Source: Clostridiales bacterium (lineage in GTDB: Bacteria; Bacillota; Clostridia; Oscillospirales; Oscillospiraceae). Taken from it: a stretch of DNA of 39,583 nucleotides. Location of the stretch: NCBI GenBank assembly GCA_012838345.1, contig DUPK01000065.1, forward strand, positions 1 to 39,583, given 5' to 3'. Below, piece by piece: positions 7,611 through 16,678 of this stretch. The notes under the pieces were generated by a model. The model ran no database searches, was not told where the DNA came from, and saw only the letters and a program-made list of their open reading frames with translations. Each line of letters begins with the position of its first letter. Position 1 is the first letter of the stretch. Both the position numbers and the translations under genes were made by a program.

Positions 7611-7650
7611 AAAACCCTGTTGCCAAGCGGCAACAGGGTTTTGTTTTTTT
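7611..7650. terminator. strong terminator after tRNA-Arg, possibly bidirectional
   Basis: A 14-bp perfect stem, AAAACCCTGTTGCC (7611-7624) with GGCAACAGGGTTTT (7629-7642), around the loop AAGC, is followed by a seven-T run. Upstream As make it usable for the convergent LigD transcript too. Confidence 0.9.
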
Positions 7651-7716
7651 ACACATTGATTAACACGTATTGCTCAATGGGTAACTTGCGGGAAGAAATA
7701 AGCCTGTCGCACCCTC

Positions 7717-10152
7717 TCACCTGAGCTGCTGACCATTCTCAAAAAAACCCTCCCACGGGTCGTCCTGTTTTATTCTCCGCAGCGCTTCCTGCATGTTTAT
7801 CCCGTTGGGAGCGACTAAGTCAAGCTCGTCCCAGGAAACCGGCATGGAGACGGCCGCGCCCTTACGCGCCCTTATGGAGTAGGGGGCTATGCTTGTCGCG
7901 CCCCTGCCGTTCCGTATCCAGTCGATGAAGATTTTGTTTTTTCGGCTGGCTTTCCTGACGTTGCTCGTGTAGCGGCCGGGCCATTTTTTCTCCATGACCT
8001 CTGCGACGCTTCTAGCAAAATCGTGGACGGTGTCCCAGGTAGCGGCTGGCTTCAGAGGGACGACCACATGGTAGCCCTTGCCGCCGCTTACTTTTAGGTA
8101 GGAATTCAGCGAAAGCTCGGTGAGGACGGCTTTCAAATCCCTCACGCCCTGCCGCACCATATCAAGGCTCATACCCTCGTCGGGGTCCAGGTCAAAGACC
8201 ATCATATTTGGCCTTTCAAGCTCGTCGACGCTGCTGCCCCAGGTGTGAAACTCAAGCGTCCCCATCTGCGCTTCAAAAATAAGCCCGGACTTGTCTTCAA
8301 TGTAGAAATACTCCTCGGTATTTCCGTCCTTGTCGGCGACGGGGATTGTGACGACGCCCTTGGCGCCCGGGCCGGGGTGCTTTTTGTAAAAGCAGGATTC
8401 CGAAATCCCCTTTGGGCAGCGCACTATGCTTAAAATCCTGCGCCTTACATAGGGCAGCATGCGCTCTGCAACCTCGGCGTAATAGCGCACGACCTCGGCT
8501 TTTGTGATTTCGGGCTCTTCAAATATCACCTTGTCGGGGCTTGAAATCCTTACTCCCTCGATAATCAACCCATCGCCCTTTGCCTCTGCCTTAATTTCGG
8601 GTTCTTCAGACGTGCTGATACTCTCTATGCTCTCTGTTAGTTCCATTTTCACATTACCGGGCTCCTTGTCGCTCCGCAGGCCCTTGTAGCTTGCCTGCCT
8701 CAAGAGATTTTCCTTGGTCCACTCGGCAAATTTAATCTCCGCGATGAGTTTTGGCTCAAGCCATGTGATTCTCTCGCCGCTCCTGGCCGCGGGTGCGGAT
8801 TTGAAGGGGGAGTCAGGCCTTATAATCCCGCCGAACTTGACTAAAAGCTCCTTGACGACCGCCTCGCTGAAGCCCGTACCGGCGCGGCCTACGTAAATTA
8901 AGTCGTCCCCATCATAAGCGCCTAAGAGAAGCGAGCTTATTCCGCCCGTCTTTTTCTCCGAGAGTGTGTAGCCACCGATGACAAACTCCTGCCTTCTGTC
9001 GCACTTGAGCTTAATCCAGTCGCCGTTTCGAGTGCCACTGTATATAGACTCGGCCTTCTTTCCGACAATTCCCTCCATGCCAAGTTCGCAGGCCGCCCTG
9101 AAGCTCTCCTCGCCCTTGCCCCTGACGTGCTGGCTGTAATGTAGGGTTTTAGGCGCGTTTTGCATAAGCGAGAGCAGGGCTTCCTTCCTTTGAATCAGGG
9201 GCTGGCTGCGAATGTCGAGGCCGTTGAAAGCAAGAAGGTCGAAGACGATATAACTGAGCTTGTGCGGTCTTGGGTTTTCCATATAGCTTTGCAATGCCTG
9301 AAAGTCCGTTTTTCCCGACTCGTCCGTAACCACCATTTCGCCGTCAAGTACCATCGCCCTCCCGGCGGCAAGTTCCAGCAGGGAGGAGGCGACGGGCCAA
9401 AAGCGGCTTGTGTAGTCATTGCCGTTTCGGGTGAGGAGCCGGACGCTCCCGCCCTCCACAAAGGCCAGCATTCTGTACCCGTCGTATTTAAGCTCATATA
9501 GCCAGTCGTCCCCCTCGGGAACAGAGCTAACCAGCTTTGCAAGCTGGACATTCGCCCAGTTAAAGGGGTTTTTAACGAACTTTTCGCCTTGCCCCTGTTC
9601 GATTTCCTCCATGCTGCGCCCGGTGCGGACGCTGGTGTCAAACCCGGAAATACCGCTGTCCTCTTTTGCGTACTCGTCCTTTTCCTTAATAAGCAGCCAG
9701 TTTCGCGCCTCGCCCTCTCTTGCCTTCATCCGCACCAGTGCCCAGCTCCCCTTGAGCCGCCTGCCCTTGAGCGCGAACTTGAGCGAGCCTTTATTAAGCC
9801 CTTCCTCGACGTTTCCGAAAGGCTCCCAGAACCCCTCGTCCCAGAGCATGACGGTGCCGCCGCCGTACTCGCCCTTAGGGATTGTGCCTTCGAAATTCCT
9901 GTACTCAAGCGGGTGGTCCTCAACCTGCACGGCGAGCCGCTTATCCTTTACGTTATAGGACGGGCCCTTCGGCACCGCCCAGCTTAATAGGACCCCGCTC
10001 CACTCAAGGCGCAAATCGTAATGGTCGTTACGGGCCAAATGGTGCTGGACTACGAACCTGAGCGCGTCTTCGCTCTCCGCCTCCTTGCCAATCGGCTCGG
10101 CGGTGCTCGAAAAGTCCCTTTTTTCGTTGTATTCAAGCAGCTTCATAGACAT
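7717..10152 (-). CDS. ligD: multifunctional ATP-dependent DNA ligase LigD (PE-LIG-POL)
   Basis: An 811-residue NHEJ ligase that processes and seals double-strand breaks recruited by Ku. Three domains are in order. The 3'-phosphoesterase (about 1-165) has H38, H44, D46, R48 (HHLARNDHYDLRLE), H80 and Y84, matching the metal and phosphate residues known in Pseudomonas LigD. The ATP-dependent ligase (about 195-500) has adenylated K222 in ELKYDGYR and the later GIVGKK and WIKLK motifs. The primase-like polymerase (about 525-811) has catalytic D654 and D656 in VFDLDPDEG and KVSGGKGYH. The start ATG at 10152 directly abuts the Ku stop (TAA-ATG); a second ATG two codons on (10146) is possible. It is co-transcribed with ku and ends before the tRNA terminator. 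Confidence 0.97.
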   Translation of the reverse strand: MSMKLLEYNEKRDFSSTAEPIGKEAESEDALRFVVQHHLARNDHYDLRLEWSGVLLSWAVPKGPSYNVKDKRLAVQVEDHPLEYRNFEGTIPKGEYGGGTVMLWDEGFWEPFGNVEEGLNKGSLKFALKGRRLKGSWALVRMKAREGEARNWLLIKEKDEYAKEDSGISGFDTSVRTGRSMEEIEQGQGEKFVKNPFNWANVQLAKLVSSVPEGDDWLYELKYDGYRMLAFVEGGSVRLLTRNGNDYTSRFWPVASSLLELAAGRAMVLDGEMVVTDESGKTDFQALQSYMENPRPHKLSYIVFDLLAFNGLDIRSQPLIQRKEALLSLMQNAPKTLHYSQHVRGKGEESFRAACELGMEGIVGKKAESIYSGTRNGDWIKLKCDRRQEFVIGGYTLSEKKTGGISSLLLGAYDGDDLIYVGRAGTGFSEAVVKELLVKFGGIIRPDSPFKSAPAARSGERITWLEPKLIAEIKFAEWTKENLLRQASYKGLRSDKEPGNVKMELTESIESISTSEEPEIKAEAKGDGLIIEGVRISSPDKVIFEEPEITKAEVVRYYAEVAERMLPYVRRRILSIVRCPKGISESCFYKKHPGPGAKGVVTIPVADKDGNTEEYFYIEDKSGLIFEAQMGTLEFHTWGSSVDELERPNMMVFDLDPDEGMSLDMVRQGVRDLKAVLTELSLNSYLKVSGGKGYHVVVPLKPAATWDTVHDFARSVAEVMEKKWPGRYTSNVRKASRKNKIFIDWIRNGRGATSIAPYSIRARKGAAVSMPVSWDELDLVAPNGINMQEALRRIKQDDPWEGFFENGQQLR

Positions 10153-10926
10153 TTAAGCGGTTACCTTTTCTCTCTGCGCCTTTTCAACGCTGGCCTTGAG
10201 CGCCTCCATAAGGTCGATAACCTTGCCGGGGCGCTCGGGCTCGGCGGCCACTATCTCCTTGCCGGAGATTTTGGTTTCAATCAGAGCGCGGAGCTTTTCC
10301 TGGTATTCATCCTTATACTTCGAGGGGTCGAAAGGCGTGTCCATCGAGTTTATGAGCAGCTTTGCCATGTTGAGTTCCGCCTCGGAGACCTCGGGCTTAG
10401 TGTACTGCTTTTGGAGCTCCTTGACTTCGTCGGCATAGAACATGGTGGAGATAAGGATGCCGTCCTCGCGGGGGATAATCGCCATCAGCGTATCCCGGGT
10501 TCCAAGCACCGTCTTGCCAATGGCGATTTTCTGCTCGGAGAAAAGCGCGAGCCGCAGCAGCTCAAAGGCCTTTTCACCGCCCTTTTCGGGGACCGCCTGA
10601 TAGGTTTTGTCGTAGTAGACGGGGGATATTTGGTTTAACTGGGCGAAATGGAGGATTTGTATTGACTTTTCCTTTTCGGTTTTGATTTTCTCTATCTCCT
10701 CGTCCGTTATTACGACGTACTTGTCCTTATCGTACTCATAGCCCTTTACAATGTCCTCCTGCGCAATCTCCTTGCCGCAGTGAGCGCAGGTCTTTTTGTA
10801 GCGGATGCGGCTGCCGTCTTCCTTGTGGAGCTGGTTGAAATGAATATCGTTGTCCTGCGTTGCGGTATGCATTGCAATAGGAATGGCAACCATGCCGAAA
10901 GTTATTACCGATTTGCGGGAAGCCAT
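10153..10926 (-). CDS. ku: bacterial Ku DNA end-binding protein
   Basis: A 257-residue Ku homodimer subunit, which rings broken DNA ends and recruits LigD. The N-terminus MASRKSVITFGMVAIPI is the conserved start of bacterial Ku. The core includes HFNQLHKEDGSRIRYKKTC, a VKGYEYDKDKYV segment and YYDKTYQAVPEKGGEKAF. The C-terminus is short and Lys-rich without a long extension. The start is ATG 10926, with AAGGAGG nine bases upstream; readings beginning further upstream cross the promoter and are rejected. The ku stop and ligD start are contiguous, which suggests translational coupling. Confidence 0.96.
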   Translation of the reverse strand: MASRKSVITFGMVAIPIAMHTATQDNDIHFNQLHKEDGSRIRYKKTCAHCGKEIAQEDIVKGYEYDKDKYVVITDEEIEKIKTEKEKSIQILHFAQLNQISPVYYDKTYQAVPEKGGEKAFELLRLALFSEQKIAIGKTVLGTRDTLMAIIPREDGILISTMFYADEVKELQKQYTKPEVSEAELNMAKLLINSMDTPFDPSKYKDEYQEKLRALIETKISGKEIVAAEPERPGKVIDLMEALKASVEKAQREKVTA

Positions 10927-10966
10927 AGCGGCACCTCCTTGAAATTTAGTCGAAGGAACCATCCTT

Positions 10967-10996
10967 ATTCTATACAGTTTTGGCGATACAATGCAA
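10967..10996 (-). promoter_or_regulatory. candidate promoter of the ku-ligD operon
   Basis: On the minus strand TTGCAT (10996-10991), an 18-base spacer and TAGAAT (10972-10967) lie about 40 bases before the ku ATG. No sporulation-type (sigma-G) motif was recognised. Confidence 0.4.
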
Positions 10997-11130
10997 GAAG
11001 CTAAAAGCCGAAGCTGGCGCAAAACCGCCAAAGCTAAAACAGCGGCTCTTTAGAAAAAATTGTTGAGAAAAAGGTCGCAGACGCCGCCGTCTGAAAAATC
11101 GCCATATTATGTACGTTAATTCCAGTAAAG

Positions 11131-11158
11131 AAGGGGAGGCCTGCAAGAGCCTCCCCTT
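11131..11158. terminator. intrinsic terminator downstream of the amidase gene
   Basis: AAGGGGAGGC (11131-11140) pairs with GCCTCCCCTT (11149-11158). It is about 45 bases beyond the amidase stop on the minus strand and upstream of ku, so it insulates the NHEJ operon. The rest of 10997-11201 shows no gene. Confidence 0.7.
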
Positions 11159-11201
11159 TGTGTTTTCTCCGCGCCCCAAGCGGGCAAGGAGAATTACACT
11201 A

Positions 11202-11933
11202 TTATTTGTCGTACAGACCTATTCGGTCGTGGATTACGAAAACTCTTATCATATCAAGGGTCAGGGCGTAGTTTCCTTTGCCGTCGCCGTTTAAATACCC
11301 TTTACTGATGAGCTTCAGAATGGTCGGTTTTGCGTATGCCGGCACTTCGTCCAGCGTGTTGTATATTACCTCTTTCATATCGTCTTCCTCACTGTCGGAC
11401 CCGAGTATCAGGGCTTTTACCTCCGCTCTGAACTTATCCATGGTGTAGTTGTGGTATTTCGGCCACCAGTGGTCAATATCTTCGTGGTTTGAGGCTATGC
11501 CCAGCTGATGGCCCTCTTTGTGCGAGATTACCGCCGGCTTTTCCGGCAGGATGCCATAGGTCTTGCACAGGTGAGCCACAAACTGCACGGCCAGATTTTT
11601 TACCGCATTAAAATACTGCTTGTCAGCCAGATCCCTCGGCTCGCATATCTCAAAGCCTATATAGCCGCGGTAATTGGCGCTTCCGAGCGCTCCGCCGCCG
11701 CTGTGCCAGCCCACCATATCGAAAGGCAGGGTCTGGTACACGCCGGTGTTGTCCAAAAACGCGTGGACGCAGACCTCGCTGCCGCCCGGCTTCGCGGTGT
11801 TCCAGCTCGATATAAAGCTCTTCGCCATAACGCCGGGCACCGCCGTGCTGTGCACCATAACCCCTGCGGGTATGTGCTTTCTGCCTTCGATATAGCAAAG
11901 GTTGTTTGTTAAAATTGCTCTATTAATCTTCAT
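11202..11933 (-). CDS. N-acetylmuramoyl-L-alanine amidase (Amidase_2 type)
   Basis: A 243-residue peptidoglycan amidase that cleaves the bond between MurNAc and L-alanine. Zinc-site features of the Amidase_2/PGRP fold are visible: H28 in GVMVHSTA, and the C-terminal ISHKEGH...GIASNHEDIDHWW block. The catalytic domain spans about 1-175. After an acidic linker (GSDSEEDD) comes a roughly 60-residue tail (EVPAYAKPTILKLISKGYLNG) like the wall-targeting tails of clostridial phage-type lysins. There is no signal peptide, which fits an endolysin-like enzyme. No holin, integrase or structural phage gene is nearby, so it is probably a domesticated or stray lysin. The start is ATG 11933 with a weak ribosome site. 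Confidence 0.9.
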   Translation of the reverse strand: MKINRAILTNNLCYIEGRKHIPAGVMVHSTAVPGVMAKSFISSWNTAKPGGSEVCVHAFLDNTGVYQTLPFDMVGWHSGGGALGSANYRGYIGFEICEPRDLADKQYFNAVKNLAVQFVAHLCKTYGILPEKPAVISHKEGHQLGIASNHEDIDHWWPKYHNYTMDKFRAEVKALILGSDSEEDDMKEVIYNTLDEVPAYAKPTILKLISKGYLNGDGKGNYALTLDMIRVFVIHDRIGLYDK

Positions 11934-12088
11934 TTATCCTTACCTTGAACATTTCTATTTATATTATACATCCGCAGCGCCGCCGCAAAGGGGCAGCACA
12001 TATGGCCAGATTTTCAAGGCTCGGGGGCCTTATTCTTATTATTGCCCCTCTACTATCATATTTAAGAAGCTTCTCTGTGGTGATTGCC

Positions 12089-12562
12089 TTAAACCTTCTC
12101 AATCCGGTATTTCATCGGGGTATGCTCCGACTCATCGGGTACAAAGCCCAGCCTGCGGTACAGGGGAAAACCTGCTTTCGTCGCCTTAAGCTCGAGATAG
12201 GAGAGTTTTCTTCGCTTAGCCTCCTCAATTGCCGTCTCCATTAGGCTCCCGGCGAGTCCTCTGTTTCTATATTCGGGCAGGGTGTAGACGTTCAATATTG
12301 TGCCAATCAGCCCGGTCATGAAGTTCGGATTTGCTGGCCTTTCCGTTATCAGAAGAAAAACCGTCGATATAATCGTATCACCGTCCTCGCAGACAAAGAC
12401 AAGCAAATCACGGCCTAAGTGCCTGCCGAAGTAGTCCTGCAGCTGCGCTTTGATTGCGCGAATCTGTTCTTTGCTTAAGCCCTCGTGCTCCTCGGTCAAA
12501 AACGCGATGCGCATGTCTATCAGTTGAGGGATGTCCTTTTCATCAGCCGACCTTAATAGCAT
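12089..12562 (-). CDS. GNAT-family N-acetyltransferase
   Basis: A 157-residue GNAT protein. The acetyl-CoA loop is seen as NVYTLPEYRNRGLAGSLM (R-x-x-G-x-A type), and the C-terminal KAGFPLYRRLGF strand-helix is typical. It begins MLLRSADEKDIPQLIDMR. An AGGAGA ribosome site precedes the ATG at 12562. The acceptor cannot be told from sequence. It lies 43 bases after the membrane protein encoded at 12606-13706 on the same strand and may be co-transcribed. No convincing terminator was found in 11934-12088. Confidence 0.85.
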   Translation of the reverse strand: MLLRSADEKDIPQLIDMRIAFLTEEHEGLSKEQIRAIKAQLQDYFGRHLGRDLLVFVCEDGDTIISTVFLLITERPANPNFMTGLIGTILNVYTLPEYRNRGLAGSLMETAIEEAKRRKLSYLELKATKAGFPLYRRLGFVPDESEHTPMKYRIEKV

Positions 12563-12605
12563 GTAAAAACGCTCTCCTCTCGGTTTTTGTCTTTTTGCTT
12601 ATCAT

Positions 12606-13706
12606 TTAAACGGGCTTCGCCTTTTCAGATGCGGGCAGATTCTTCACACAGATTATCGGTTTATCGCTTCTGTCTTTGTAAATCAGAAGCACATGGCAGC
12701 CTTTTTCAAGCATCCTGTAATCTTCCGGCGCCGTCGTGCGGTAGATTTTGTTTCCGCTTAAGTCCTCTATTTCTATGTACTTTCCAGTATCAGCCGCTTT
12801 TTTTGACACCTTCGCATCGATACAGTAGAGCCTGGACTTGTCGTCTGAAATCATTTTAAATAATTGTCGTGATTCTAGCAAGTACATTACGATTGCGGCT
12901 GCAAGACAACACAAGACGACAATTGATAGGTTAATATACTCGCTATTCTGTATGACCGCCGTCACAAAAAAGGCGAGGGAAAAAACAAGGCATATGAGGT
13001 AGGCTTTGCCGTAGTATCTGATTCTCTGCCTGTTTCTGTGAGCGCCGAAGTCAAGTGCGATTTTTTTATCTTCTTCACCCAATGGCCTGAGGAGGGTTTC
13101 AATGTTTGTCCCTGTCTGCGCTTCCTGCGCTTTCCTGGCTTTCGTTGATGTCTGAAGCACATACTTTGGAACCGCAAAAAGTACCGCCGCCTGCTCGTCT
13201 GAGGATTTTATCAGCCAGAGCTCCTTGCCTTCCTTGATGCTGTCGTAATACGGGCCGAAGACCGGGATGTTTTCAAGGGTTCTGCCGCCGGGGAGTTTTG
13301 CGCTCAGACTGCAAAGCCTCTTTCCCCAGAAAGAGGTTTTTTCATTTTTTGCGGTGCAGACCGCTTTCCCGACTAAAAAATGCTCCCCGTATTTTTTTAT
13401 ATCATATTTTATCCCCGAATTTTGTCTCCGCGTTTTCAGGTCACTAACAGCGCTTGGAACTATAAGGGCCAAGATAGCCAAAGGAGCTAAAAGAAAAATT
13501 AGACCGAGTCTATTTTTTAAGACATAATATATCACCGCTGCAAGTATTAATAGTATACCAGGCAATCTGGCAACTTCAACAAAATAAAGAAGCCTGCCTG
13601 CGTAAATACTGTTCATTTTCTTCAAAATGAGAATTATTAGCTGGTCCTCACTACTATCCGCATTACGCATGAATTGCTCGTTTCCGGTTTTCTGGGATTT
13701 CATCAT
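12606..13706 (-). CDS. hypothetical four-helix membrane protein
   Basis: A 366-residue protein of no family that I recognise. Two adjacent hydrophobic helices (about 48-66 and 68-85) are followed by a soluble domain of about 140 residues (KYGEHFLVGKAVC, PVFGPYYDSIKEGKELWLI), two more helices (about 237-257 and 262-282), and a C-terminal soluble domain of about 80 residues (RLYCIDAKVSKKAADTGKYIEI, MLEKGCHVLLIYK). The two soluble parts look like similar small beta domains and may be repeats. The start ATG 13706 (MMKSQ) is chosen over ATG 13748 because GGAGGG sits seven bases upstream. The product should lie in the cytoplasmic membrane. Confidence 0.75.
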   Translation of the reverse strand: MMKSQKTGNEQFMRNADSSEDQLIILILKKMNSIYAGRLLYFVEVARLPGILLILAAVIYYVLKNRLGLIFLLAPLAILALIVPSAVSDLKTRRQNSGIKYDIKKYGEHFLVGKAVCTAKNEKTSFWGKRLCSLSAKLPGGRTLENIPVFGPYYDSIKEGKELWLIKSSDEQAAVLFAVPKYVLQTSTKARKAQEAQTGTNIETLLRPLGEEDKKIALDFGAHRNRQRIRYYGKAYLICLVFSLAFFVTAVIQNSEYINLSIVVLCCLAAAIVMYLLESRQLFKMISDDKSRLYCIDAKVSKKAADTGKYIEIEDLSGNKIYRTTAPEDYRMLEKGCHVLLIYKDRSDKPIICVKNLPASEKAKPV

Positions 13707-13772
13707 TTTGCTTCCCTCCGTATTTTGAAGTTCGGAGAATTTAATCAATTCTGAAGAGGCTTATCTAAGACA

Positions 13773-13807
13773 ATTATATTAATAGATTGAAAATAATGGC
13801 AATTATT
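13773..13807 (-). promoter_or_regulatory. candidate promoter with palindrome over the -35, hypothetical membrane gene
   Basis: On the minus strand TTGCCA (13802-13797), an 18-base spacer and TATAAT (13778-13773) lie about 70 bases before ATG 13706. The inverted repeat AATAAT-GGCA-ATTATT (13792-13807) covers the -35 and could be an operator. Confidence 0.4.
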
Positions 13808-13856
13808 CTGCCTGTTATTAATATGCACTCTGTACAAAAACGTTTGAGCTACTTTT

Positions 13857-13884
13857 TTGCATGAAAGGAGGCGCGTTTTATAGT
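13857..13884 (+). promoter_or_regulatory. candidate promoter of the GntP-CoA-transferase operon
   Basis: TTGCAT (13857-13862), a 16-base spacer and TATAGT (13879-13884) lie about 55 bases before the permease ATG. The match is modest. Confidence 0.35.
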
Positions 13885-13941
13885 TAAGGGAAAAGCGGCC
13901 GTTATTATCGCATATTTTTAGGTAATGGAGGGGTTTTAGTT

Positions 13942-15267
13942 ATGCAGGTAATACTGATGATTCTCGGCTTGGCATTGGTTATGGTCCTGATTTTCAGAGG
14001 CGTTCCGATCTTTTTCACGGCGCTCATCGCATCCCTGTTTATCGTTGTCACAACGGCGATTCTGACGACGGCGCAGATTAACCTGTCCCAGATAATGATT
14101 ACGGAGTTTGTAAACGGTATTGCCGGCTACTTTGGCAGCTACTTCTGGCTCTTTATACTCGGAGCAATATTCGGAAAGCTGTTTGAAGTGTCGGGGGCCG
14201 CAGATTCAATCGCGACTGGCATAATAAACAAGCTCGGAGAAAAGGCAATAGTCCCGGCCATAATTCTCGCAGGTTTTCTCCTCTCATATGGCGGAGTATC
14301 CGTTTTCGTCGCTTTCTTTGCGATGTATCCGCTTATGCTCTCAATGTTCAAGAAAGCCGATATTACACGCCATCTTCTTCCCGCATTGTATTTTGCCGGC
14401 GCAGGAACCGCGACCGGAATGATGCCGGGCTCGCCGGCGGCCCACAACATTATCCCCACTCAGTTTCTTGGGGTAAAAACTACAGCGGCCTTTGTCCCCG
14501 GAATGATAGCCGCCGCGTTTGAAATGGTTTTAGTTTTTATCTGGATATATTACTGTGTGCGCAGAGCCAAAAAACAGGGCAAACACTTTGAGGCGACCGC
14601 GGCTGACGAGGAGGCGATGAAATCGCGGGCTGGGAAAAAGCTGCCGAATTTCTGGCTGAGCCTCGTCCCCATGGTCATACTTCTCGTACTGCTTAACGGA
14701 ACGAGCCTCGGCGTCGCCCCGTCTCTTGCAGGCGGCATTGTTGCAGCCCTCATATGCTTCTATAAAACAATTGATTGGAAGAACGTCTGGGGCATCCTTT
14801 CTTCGGGCACCACAGGCGGTTTAATCACTTTGTTCAACACGGCGGCCATCGTCGGGTTCGGCACGGTAGTTAAGGTCATGCCCGCCTTCACGATAATGAC
14901 CGACGCGATTACGAAAATTGGCGGCTCGCCCCTGGTCTCGGCAAGTATAGCGGTAGGCCTGATTGCCGGTATCACCGGTTCCGGTACCGGAGGGCAGGGC
15001 ATCGCGCTGCCGGTCGTAAAGACAAACTACATAGACACAGGACTTATCACGACAAGCGCTCAGCTTGAAGGACTTGCAAGGTGTGTGTCCATAGCCGCTC
15101 TGACGCTTGACTCTCTGCCGCACTGCGGTCTGGTCGTATCGGTTATCAACTATACCGGGAACACCCATAAGACCTCTTATATCGCTGCCGGCGTTACAAA
15201 CGTTGTCATCCCGATTATCACGTTGTGTCTCCTCATACCGCTTTGTTATGTGTTTGGTTACGCGTAA
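13942..15267 (+). CDS. GntP-family organic acid permease
   Basis: A 441-residue polytopic protein with about 12 hydrophobic segments. It resembles the GntP family of proton-coupled gluconate and hydroxy-acid importers: a conserved early SYFWLFILGAIFGKLFEVSG region, GMMPGSPAAHN, and a glycine-rich GLIAGITGSGTGGQGIALP loop in the second half. The ATG at 13942 has GGAGGGG upstream. It is the first gene of a four-gene operon with a CoA-transferase, a crotonase and a MaoC hydratase, so the substrate is most likely a carboxylic acid that is activated to a CoA thioester after uptake. Gluconate itself is unlikely, because no gluconate kinase or dehydratase is nearby. Confidence 0.88.
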   Translation: MQVILMILGLALVMVLIFRGVPIFFTALIASLFIVVTTAILTTAQINLSQIMITEFVNGIAGYFGSYFWLFILGAIFGKLFEVSGAADSIATGIINKLGEKAIVPAIILAGFLLSYGGVSVFVAFFAMYPLMLSMFKKADITRHLLPALYFAGAGTATGMMPGSPAAHNIIPTQFLGVKTTAAFVPGMIAAAFEMVLVFIWIYYCVRRAKKQGKHFEATAADEEAMKSRAGKKLPNFWLSLVPMVILLVLLNGTSLGVAPSLAGGIVAALICFYKTIDWKNVWGILSSGTTGGLITLFNTAAIVGFGTVVKVMPAFTIMTDAITKIGGSPLVSASIAVGLIAGITGSGTGGQGIALPVVKTNYIDTGLITTSAQLEGLARCVSIAALTLDSLPHCGLVVSVINYTGNTHKTSYIAAGVTNVVIPIITLCLLIPLCYVFGYA

Positions 15268-15338
15268 TATAAGCAAGTTTTCCTTGGTATTATTTCACTA
15301 TATAGTCATGTGTTTACAACACTGTTGGAGGTATAAAA

Positions 15339-16577
15339 ATGGAACTGGCGTTGACAGGAGTCAGAGTAATACAGCTTGCCAATTTTGTCGCGGCTCCGGC
15401 GGCGGCCCGGTATTTCGCGGACCACGGCGCGGACGTCATTATCATAGAAAACGCGCAGGGGGACCCGCTCCGCTACACCGCCGTAAATGAAGGCCGCCCC
15501 CAGGATATGTTTGAGAACACCACCTGGGAATATCTCAACGGGAATAAGCGCTGCATCTCCCTTAACCTGAAAAGCCCGGAGGGCAAGGAGGCGTTCTTCA
15601 AGCTCCTTTCTACGGCGGATATTCTAATGACAAACTGGCGGGAGCAGGCGCTGATTCGCGCCGGGATTGACTACAATTCGATTAAAGACAGGTTTCCGAA
15701 GCTCGTTTACGGCATGTGCACCGGTTACGGCATAAGCGGGCCTGACAAGGACCTGCCCGGATACGACATGACCGCCTTTTTAAGCCGCGGCGGCTACCTG
15801 CACGTATGCCGCAGGGCGGGCGGGCCTCCGCCTCCTGCGATTCCCGGGATTGGAGACAACAACGTTGGCCTTGTTATGGCCCTCAATGTTCTGACCGCCT
15901 ATCTCCGCTCGCTCAGGACCGGAGCAGGGGACCTTGTCGTCTCAAGCCTCTATGAAAATGCGATATGGAATCATTCGATAATGCTGATGGCCTCTCAGTA
16001 CGACGGCTACGCGCGCACTTTCCCCATCGGCATGTATAACAATACAAACCCGCTGAACGGGGGATATACGACCGCGGACGACCGCATTGTCCAGATAGCG
16101 ATGCCGGATTACGACCAGCGCTTCAAGCATTTCTGCGGGGCGATAGGCAGGCCGGACCTTGTGGAGTGCGGAAAATACTGGCCGCAGGCCGAGATGGTGA
16201 GCAAGGGCTACCTGCACGAGTTTACCGACACTCTTATAAACTTTTTCAGGAGCAAGACCTGGCCCGAGCTTAAAAAGATGCTCGTCGAAGGCGACATCCC
16301 GCACGCTCTTGCCTACAACTGGCAGGAGATGCTCGAGGACCCGCAGGCGGAGGCCATGGGCTGCTACTACGACCTTAAATGCAGAAACGGCAATGTCCGC
16401 CGCATAACAAGAACGCCCGGCCACTTTGTGTCCGTACCCAAAACCATGCCGAAGGTGGCTCCGCTTATAGGTGAGGACGGGCCGGATATTCTGAAGGAGC
16501 TCGGGTATGGCGAAGAGCAGATAAGCGCGATGCTTGATAGCGGCGCTCTCTATGTCTGGAAACCGGAGACAGTTTAA
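15339..16577 (+). CDS. class III CoA-transferase (CaiB/BaiF), FldA/HadA-like
   Basis: A 412-residue family III CoA-transferase, which moves CoA between carboxylates through an aspartyl-CoA intermediate. The catalytic Asp is D173 in PGIGDNNVG. Long stretches recall clostridial FldA and HadA (phenyllactate and 2-hydroxyisocaproate CoA-transferases): VIQLANFVAAPAAARYFAD, GDPLRYTA, ENTT, LKSPEGK, ILMTNWR and GPDKDLPGYDMTAFLSRGG. The 2-hydroxyacyl-CoA dehydratase subunits and activator that accompany those enzymes are absent here, and two enoyl-CoA hydratases follow instead, so the substrate is probably a different hydroxy or unsaturated acid. A TTGGAGG ribosome site precedes ATG 15339; the gap after the permease is 71 bases with no terminator. 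Confidence 0.9.
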   Translation: MELALTGVRVIQLANFVAAPAAARYFADHGADVIIIENAQGDPLRYTAVNEGRPQDMFENTTWEYLNGNKRCISLNLKSPEGKEAFFKLLSTADILMTNWREQALIRAGIDYNSIKDRFPKLVYGMCTGYGISGPDKDLPGYDMTAFLSRGGYLHVCRRAGGPPPPAIPGIGDNNVGLVMALNVLTAYLRSLRTGAGDLVVSSLYENAIWNHSIMLMASQYDGYARTFPIGMYNNTNPLNGGYTTADDRIVQIAMPDYDQRFKHFCGAIGRPDLVECGKYWPQAEMVSKGYLHEFTDTLINFFRSKTWPELKKMLVEGDIPHALAYNWQEMLEDPQAEAMGCYYDLKCRNGNVRRITRTPGHFVSVPKTMPKVAPLIGEDGPDILKELGYGEEQISAMLDSGALYVWKPETV

Positions 16578-16678
16578 ATTGCGCATAATTTTCCATTGAT
16601 TTGGAGTCATCTTGTCGGGCAAATAAGCGCGACATATGGTAAAATGTGCTTATAGATTTTGAAAAGGACGGGCTTCAT

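Noticed and set aside
9419-9958. Plus-strand open frames opposite ligD
   Set aside because: They are antisense to conserved ligase and phosphoesterase motifs, with no start signals.
11202-11933. Prophage remnant suggested by the endolysin-like amidase
   Set aside because: No holin, tail, capsid, integrase or attachment repeats nearby; flanking genes are ordinary chromosomal genes.
15942-16622. Minus-strand open frame of 226 codons
   Set aside because: Antisense to the CoA-transferase; no ribosome site and no recognisable motif.
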